From: Mesorhizobium australicum WSM2073
GTDB taxonomy: Bacteria > Pseudomonadota > Alphaproteobacteria > Rhizobiales > Rhizobiaceae
Direction of reading: 5' to 3'
Assembly (NCBI RefSeq): GCF_000230995.2
Contig: NC_019973.1
Location: 992,001-1,056,000 of the forward strand
DNA: 64,000 nt
The notes below the pieces were generated by a model. It had not been told where the DNA came from, did no database searches, and worked only from the letters and a program-made list of their open reading frames with translations. A program made the position numbers and the translations under genes. Positions within the stretch are counted from its first letter, which is position 1. The number at the start of each line of letters is the position of its first letter. Positions 60,689 through 64,000 of the stretch are shown piece by piece.

Positions 60689-61924
60689 ATGACCCTTTCA
60701 CTCGACCTTACCGCCGAAGGCGCCCGTGACGCCTTGCGCGGCCGTGCCGCGCGGACCGAAAAGCCATCGCTGATCGGCCTCACGCGGACGGAACTCGCCG
60801 CCGCTCTTGTCGAATCCGGCATCGTGCCGGAGCGCCAGGCAAAGATGCGCGCCCAGCAGCTCTGGCACTGGATGTATGTGCGCGGCGTTTCCGACTTCGC
60901 CGGCATGTTCAACATCTCCAAGGATCTGCGCGCCGAGCTCGACAAGCATTTCACCGTCGCCCGGCCCGAGATCGTCGAGGAGCAGATTTCCGCCGACGGC
61001 ACGCGAAAGTGGCTGTTCCGCTTTCCGCCCCGCGGCGCCGGCCGGCCGGTCGAGATCGAGACCGTCTATATCCCCGAGGAAGGCCGAGGCACGCTCTGCA
61101 TCTCCTCGCAGGTCGGCTGCACGCTGACCTGTTCGTTCTGCCACACCGGCACGCAGAAGTTGGTGCGCAACCTGACCGCGGAAGAAATCCTGGCGCAGTT
61201 GCTCACCGCGCGCGACCGGCTCGGCGACTTCCCCGACCGCGACACGCCGGATGGCGCCATCGTGCCGGCCGAGGGCCGGAAAGTGTCCAACATCGTCATG
61301 ATGGGCATGGGCGAGCCGCTCTATAATTTCGAGGCGGTGAAGAAGGCGCTGCTGATCGCCTCCGACGGCGACGGCCTGTCCCTGTCGAAGCGCCGCATCA
61401 CGCTGTCGACCTCCGGCGTCGTGCCCGAGATTTTCCGCACCGGCGAGGAGATCGGCGTCATGCTGGCGATCTCGCTGCATGCGACCAACGACGATCTGCG
61501 CGACCTTCTGGTACCGATCAACAAGAAGTATCCGCTGAAGGAGCTGATCGCCGCCTGCCGCGCCTATCCCGGCCTCTCCAACGCCAAGCGCATCACCTTC
61601 GAATATGTGATGCTGAAGGACGTCAACGATTCCATCGAGGACGCCAAGGGGCTGATCAAGCTGCTCAAGGGGATTCCGGCCAAGATAAACCTGATCCCGT
61701 TCAACCCGTGGCCGGGCACCAACTACCAGTGCTCGGACTGGGAGACGATCGAGAAGTTCGCCGACTACATCAACAATGCCGGCTATGCCTCGCCGATCCG
61801 CACGCCACGCGGCCGCGACATCCTGGCCGCCTGCGGCCAGCTGAAGTCGGAATCGGAACGCATGCGCAAGGTCGACCGGCTGGCGCTGGAAGCCATGATG
61901 ATCGCGGGGCACGGCGAGGTGTGA
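60689..61924 (+). CDS. rlmN: RlmN, 23S rRNA and tRNA adenine-C2 methyltransferase
   Basis: This 411-residue radical SAM enzyme methylates C2 of adenosine 2503 in 23S rRNA and A37 of some tRNAs. The cluster motif is [11 protein letters not shown] (C-x3-C-x2-C). [14 protein letters not shown] and STSGVVPEI are family signatures, and the methyl-carrying cysteine lies near the C-terminus in ILAACGQL. The N-terminal HhH-like domain (about 25-110) is present. The stop overlaps the GTG of the next gene. Confidence 0.95.
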   Translation: MTLSLDLTAEGARDALRGRAARTEKPSLIGLTRTELAAALVESGIVPERQAKMRAQQLWHWMYVRGVSDFAGMFNISKDLRAELDKHFTVARPEIVEEQISADGTRKWLFRFPPRGAGRPVEIETVYIPEEGRGTLCISSQVGCTLTCSFCHTGTQKLVRNLTAEEILAQLLTARDRLGDFPDRDTPDGAIVPAEGRKVSNIVMMGMGEPLYNFEAVKKALLIASDGDGLSLSKRRITLSTSGVVPEIFRTGEEIGVMLAISLHATNDDLRDLLVPINKKYPLKELIAACRAYPGLSNAKRITFEYVMLKDVNDSIEDAKGLIKLLKGIPAKINLIPFNPWPGTNYQCSDWETIEKFADYINNAGYASPIRTPRGRDILAACGQLKSESERMRKVDRLALEAMMIAGHGEV

Positions 61925-62370
61925 GCCGTCTCGCCGCCGGCCTCACACGCTTCGCCATGATCGCAGTCGGCTACCTCGCCGCCGTGCTGACCTCAATCCT
62001 GGTGCCGGTACTGCTGATCGTTCTTCTGGCAGGGATCGAGGACGGCAACTGGTCGATCATTTTCACATTCGACTGGCTGGCCTCCTTCCCGCTCGCCGTG
62101 TTGACCGTGGCGATCTGCGCGCTGCTGATCGTCGGCCCGGCGATCTTCGTCGCCGAACGGCTGGCGCTGCGAGGATGGTTCTACTTCGCCGTCACGGGCG
62201 CGGTCACGTCGATCGCCTTTGGTGTTTTTGTGCCGGGCTCCGCCGGAGGCTTCGTTTTCAATCCGGGCTTCCTGGGTTTTCTGGCCGCCGCCGGCATTGC
62301 CGCCGGCTGGGTCTACTGGCTTCTGGCCGGACGCAGCTCCGGTCGTCTCAAGGGCCATGATCCCCGATGA
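61921..62370 (+). CDS. Small membrane protein, unknown function (1)
   Basis: This 149-residue protein with four predicted helices starts at GTG, which overlaps the rlmN stop (GTGA). Segments include [40 protein letters not shown] and [19 protein letters not shown]. It resembles the next gene in layout and ending (WVYWLLAGR and FYWLAAGRWAG), so the two are probably tandem paralogues. I recognise no family. Coupling with rlmN may only be transcriptional. Confidence 0.7.
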   Translation: MSRLAAGLTRFAMIAVGYLAAVLTSILVPVLLIVLLAGIEDGNWSIIFTFDWLASFPLAVLTVAICALLIVGPAIFVAERLALRGWFYFAVTGAVTSIAFGVFVPGSAGGFVFNPGFLGFLAAAGIAAGWVYWLLAGRSSGRLKGHDPR

Positions 62371-62840
62371 ACCGTCTCGTCGCCTACATCGTGCGCTTCG
62401 CCATCATCCTGTTCGGTTATGCCGTCGCCTCGCTGGCCGCCAGCGCCTTCCTCAACATCCTGTTCCTGGCCTCGCTCGGCTACGCGCCGGCGCAAGCGCA
62501 TCCGGCGGCAACGGCATCGCTCTATTTTTCAATTCCCTTCGTCGCCCTGTTCGTCGCCTATTTCGGCTTCATGCCGGCGGCGATCGTCATCCTGATTGCC
62601 GAAATCCTCGGCCGGCGCGACTGGTTGTTCTACGCGCTCGCCGGCGCGGTGGTGGCGGGGGTTTTCCTCGGCCTCGTCGACAATGTCCGCGATTCCCCTT
62701 TCGCGGTCACCGAAGCCAGCGCCATCATGGCGGTGCTCGGTGGCGGCATGGTCGGCGGGATCTTCTATTGGCTTGCCGCCGGGCGCTGGGCGGGAAGCTG
62801 GTGGAAGGTTTCTACTTCGCCTGGGCCGTCAGGATCTTGA
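62367..62840 (+). CDS. Small membrane protein, unknown function (2)
   Basis: This 157-residue protein with four helices begins [20 protein letters not shown] and ends with FYWLAAGRWAGSWW. It overlaps the preceding gene (ATGA) and seems to be its diverged duplicate. The last 29 bases overlap the end of the convergent LysE-type gene. Function unknown. Confidence 0.7.
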   Translation: MNRLVAYIVRFAIILFGYAVASLAASAFLNILFLASLGYAPAQAHPAATASLYFSIPFVALFVAYFGFMPAAIVILIAEILGRRDWLFYALAGAVVAGVFLGLVDNVRDSPFAVTEASAIMAVLGGGMVGGIFYWLAAGRWAGSWWKVSTSPGPSGS

Positions 62841-63453
62841 GCGCGAACGCCGAGAACACGCCGGCGAAGAGATAGTCGACCACCCGCGTCACACGGGGGC
62901 TGGCTTTCATTGCCGCCGAGAATTTTTCCGCCGCCAGCACCATCGGCACCGTCACCGGGATCGACAGCACGATGAACATGGAGCCGAGGAAGAACAGTTT
63001 CCCCGGCGCGTTCGGATCGTGCGCGGAGACGAATTGCGGCAGGAAGGTCATGAAGAACAGGATGATCTTCGGGTTGAGCAAATTGACGCCGAGCCCCGCC
63101 GCCCAGCTGCGCAACAAGGAAATCCGCGGACCGGTCTTCTTTTCCGGCGAGAAAGCCGAGCCCTTGGCGATCGCCTGCCAGGCGAGGAAGACGAGATAGC
63201 CGGCGCCAAAGATCTTCAGCACGAAAAAAGCCATCGGCGAGGCGACGATCAGCGCCGAGACGCCGACCACCACCAGCGTGGTGTGGATCAGCGTGCCGCA
63301 CAGCGCGCCGGCCATCGAGGCGAAGCCGGTGGCGCGGCCCTGGCTCAGCGTGCGCGACACGAACAGCGTCATGTCGGGGCCTGGCGTGATCGCCAGGATC
63401 ACGGTGGCGATGGCGAACTGGATCAGCGTGGTGGTGTCGGGAATGAAGGACAT
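62812..63453 (-). CDS. LysE/RhtB family amino-acid exporter
   Basis: This 213-residue membrane protein of the LysE translocator family begins with a membrane helix and the family's ITPGPDMTLFVSRTLSQGRA, then GALCGTLIHTTLVVVGVSAL. Six helices are visible; KAFGAGYLVFLAWQA-like IFGAGYLVFLAWQAI is conserved. It exports amino acids or related compounds such as homoserine lactones. It overlaps the convergent membrane-protein gene by 29 bases. Confidence 0.9.
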   Translation of the reverse strand: MSFIPDTTTLIQFAIATVILAITPGPDMTLFVSRTLSQGRATGFASMAGALCGTLIHTTLVVVGVSALIVASPMAFFVLKIFGAGYLVFLAWQAIAKGSAFSPEKKTGPRISLLRSWAAGLGVNLLNPKIILFFMTFLPQFVSAHDPNAPGKLFFLGSMFIVLSIPVTVPMVLAAEKFSAAMKASPRVTRVVDYLFAGVFSAFALKILTAQAK

Positions 63454-63779
63454 GGCGGGCCCCGGGGGAACGCGTCGGCTATACAGGACCCGTCTCGCCG
63501 GCGCCAGATGGGGCCAGCGCGTCCTTCCGTGGAGTTGGAGCGGTTCGGCCAGTTTCGCCAGCTTACATTTCGCCAGCTTACAGGCGGCGTTCTTGAGCGC
63601 CTGGTAACCGGCGGCATGGCCCCGGGATCGGTCCTCCCGATCAAGCCCGGCGTCGCACTGCCGCGCTGGATCAGCAACCTTGCGCCGCGTGCGCTTGCTC
63701 GCTTTGCCGTTCCTGCTAAAAGGCGCTCCGACAATCCGTGACGCCTTGCCTCAGGCGTCCGCTTTCCGACGGAGCAGAA
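63454..63779 (+). other. Region upstream of argG
   Basis: This 326-bp gap has no supported gene. It contains a short direct repeat, TTTCGCCAGCTTACA near 63552 and TTTCGCCAGCTTACA near 63567, in tandem at about 15-base spacing. A ribosome site (GGAGCAG) precedes the argG start. A promoter for argG should lie here, but I see no clear ARG-box-like dyad. Confidence 0.5.
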
Positions 63780-64000
63780 ATGTCCAAGATCAAAGACGTC
63801 AAGAAGGTCGTGCTCGCCTATTCCGGCGGCCTCGACACATCCATCATTCTGAAATGGCTGCAGACCGAACTCGGGGCCGAAGTCGTCACCTTCACCGCCG
63901 ATCTCGGCCAGGGCGGCGAACTGGAGCCGGCGCGCCGCAAGGCCGAGATGATGGGGATCAAGGACATCCGCGTCGTCGACGTACGCGAGGAATTCGTCGC
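63780..64000 (+). CDS. argG: Argininosuccinate synthase (3' partial)
   Basis: The first 73 codons of ArgG are visible: [20 protein letters not shown] is the ATP-binding PP-loop of argininosuccinate synthase, followed by [20 protein letters not shown]. It condenses citrulline and aspartate in arginine synthesis. GGAGC lies 6-7 bases before the ATG. The gene runs off the right edge. Confidence 0.96.
   Translation, partial: MSKIKDVKKVVLAYSGGLDTSIILKWLQTELGAEVVTFTADLGQGGELEPARRKAEMMGIKDIRVVDVREEFV

Overview
The window looks like a conjugative genomic island (about positions 1-33,000) joined to core chromosome (about 33,000-64,000) of a Rhizobiales alphaproteobacterium, most likely Mesorhizobium or a close Phyllobacteriaceae relative. 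The genus call rests on remembered gene content and order: trbG-trbI-DUF2274 with a LysR gene and a luxI/luxR pair, a ccm cluster, GTG-started acnA, IalB and DUF2794 proteins, and rhizobial intergenic repeats. No database search was possible.

Positions 1-5,000 hold the tail of a Trb mating-pair-formation operon (trbG partial, trbI, a DUF2274 gene), a LysR regulator and a luxI/luxR quorum-sensing pair, followed by gene debris. Positions 5,000-17,000 form one long plus-strand operon: an adenosine-deaminase-family enzyme, a BMP-type (purine or nucleoside class) ABC importer, a GcvT-like folate-dependent methyltransferase, a MetF-like reductase, serine-glyoxylate aminotransferase, a hydroxypyruvate/glyoxylate reductase and serine hydroxymethyltransferase. 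An alkB gene follows. A second, divergent BMP-type ABC importer and a GntR/FCD regulator fill 18,000-23,600 on the minus strand.

Positions 23,800-30,300 carry a second plus-strand operon. It encodes two oxygenase subunits that have the mononuclear-iron HX4H site but no Rieske cluster, a Rieske-FMN-ferredoxin reductase fusion and a glutathione-transferase-like protein. This matches the NdmC/NdmD/NdmE logic of the 7-methylxanthine N7-demethylase. Glutathione-dependent formaldehyde dehydrogenase and S-formylglutathione hydrolase follow. The two operons start with the same roughly 335-bp promoter cassette (about 90% identical), which contains the palindrome ATTGGTATCCAAT, a good candidate operator for the GntR protein. 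My reading is a mobile regulon for taking up and demethylating an N-methylated purine-like compound. The oxidative branch would release formaldehyde, and the folate branch would pass methyl carbon through methyl-THF, methylene-THF, serine, hydroxypyruvate and glycerate, using glyoxylate from ring breakdown. The substrate is inferred, not proven.

Positions 30,300-33,000 hold a catalytically degenerate Nudix-like protein, a GlxA/AraC regulator fused at its 3' end to a fragment of a berberine-bridge-type oxidase, a frameshifted secreted-protein gene, and tRNA-Gly(GCC), a plausible island attachment site. No integrase is visible.

The right half is conserved housekeeping sequence: a YbaK-family deacylase, a thioredoxin-TPR protein, a LON-domain protein, a Trm112-like protein, ccmABDG (ccmC is missing from its usual place), acnA with an Irr-box-like site, a polyamine-type ABC operon with an FAD oxidase and an XRE-cupin regulator, DUF2794, a GNAT acetyltransferase, BI-1/YccA, ybbAP with divergent tesA, thpR, a low-molecular-weight tyrosine phosphatase, phhB, a YkvA-like protein, an IalB-like protein, a ClC channel, a DUF305 protein, a Met-rich secreted protein, rlmN, two membrane proteins, a LysE exporter and the start of argG.
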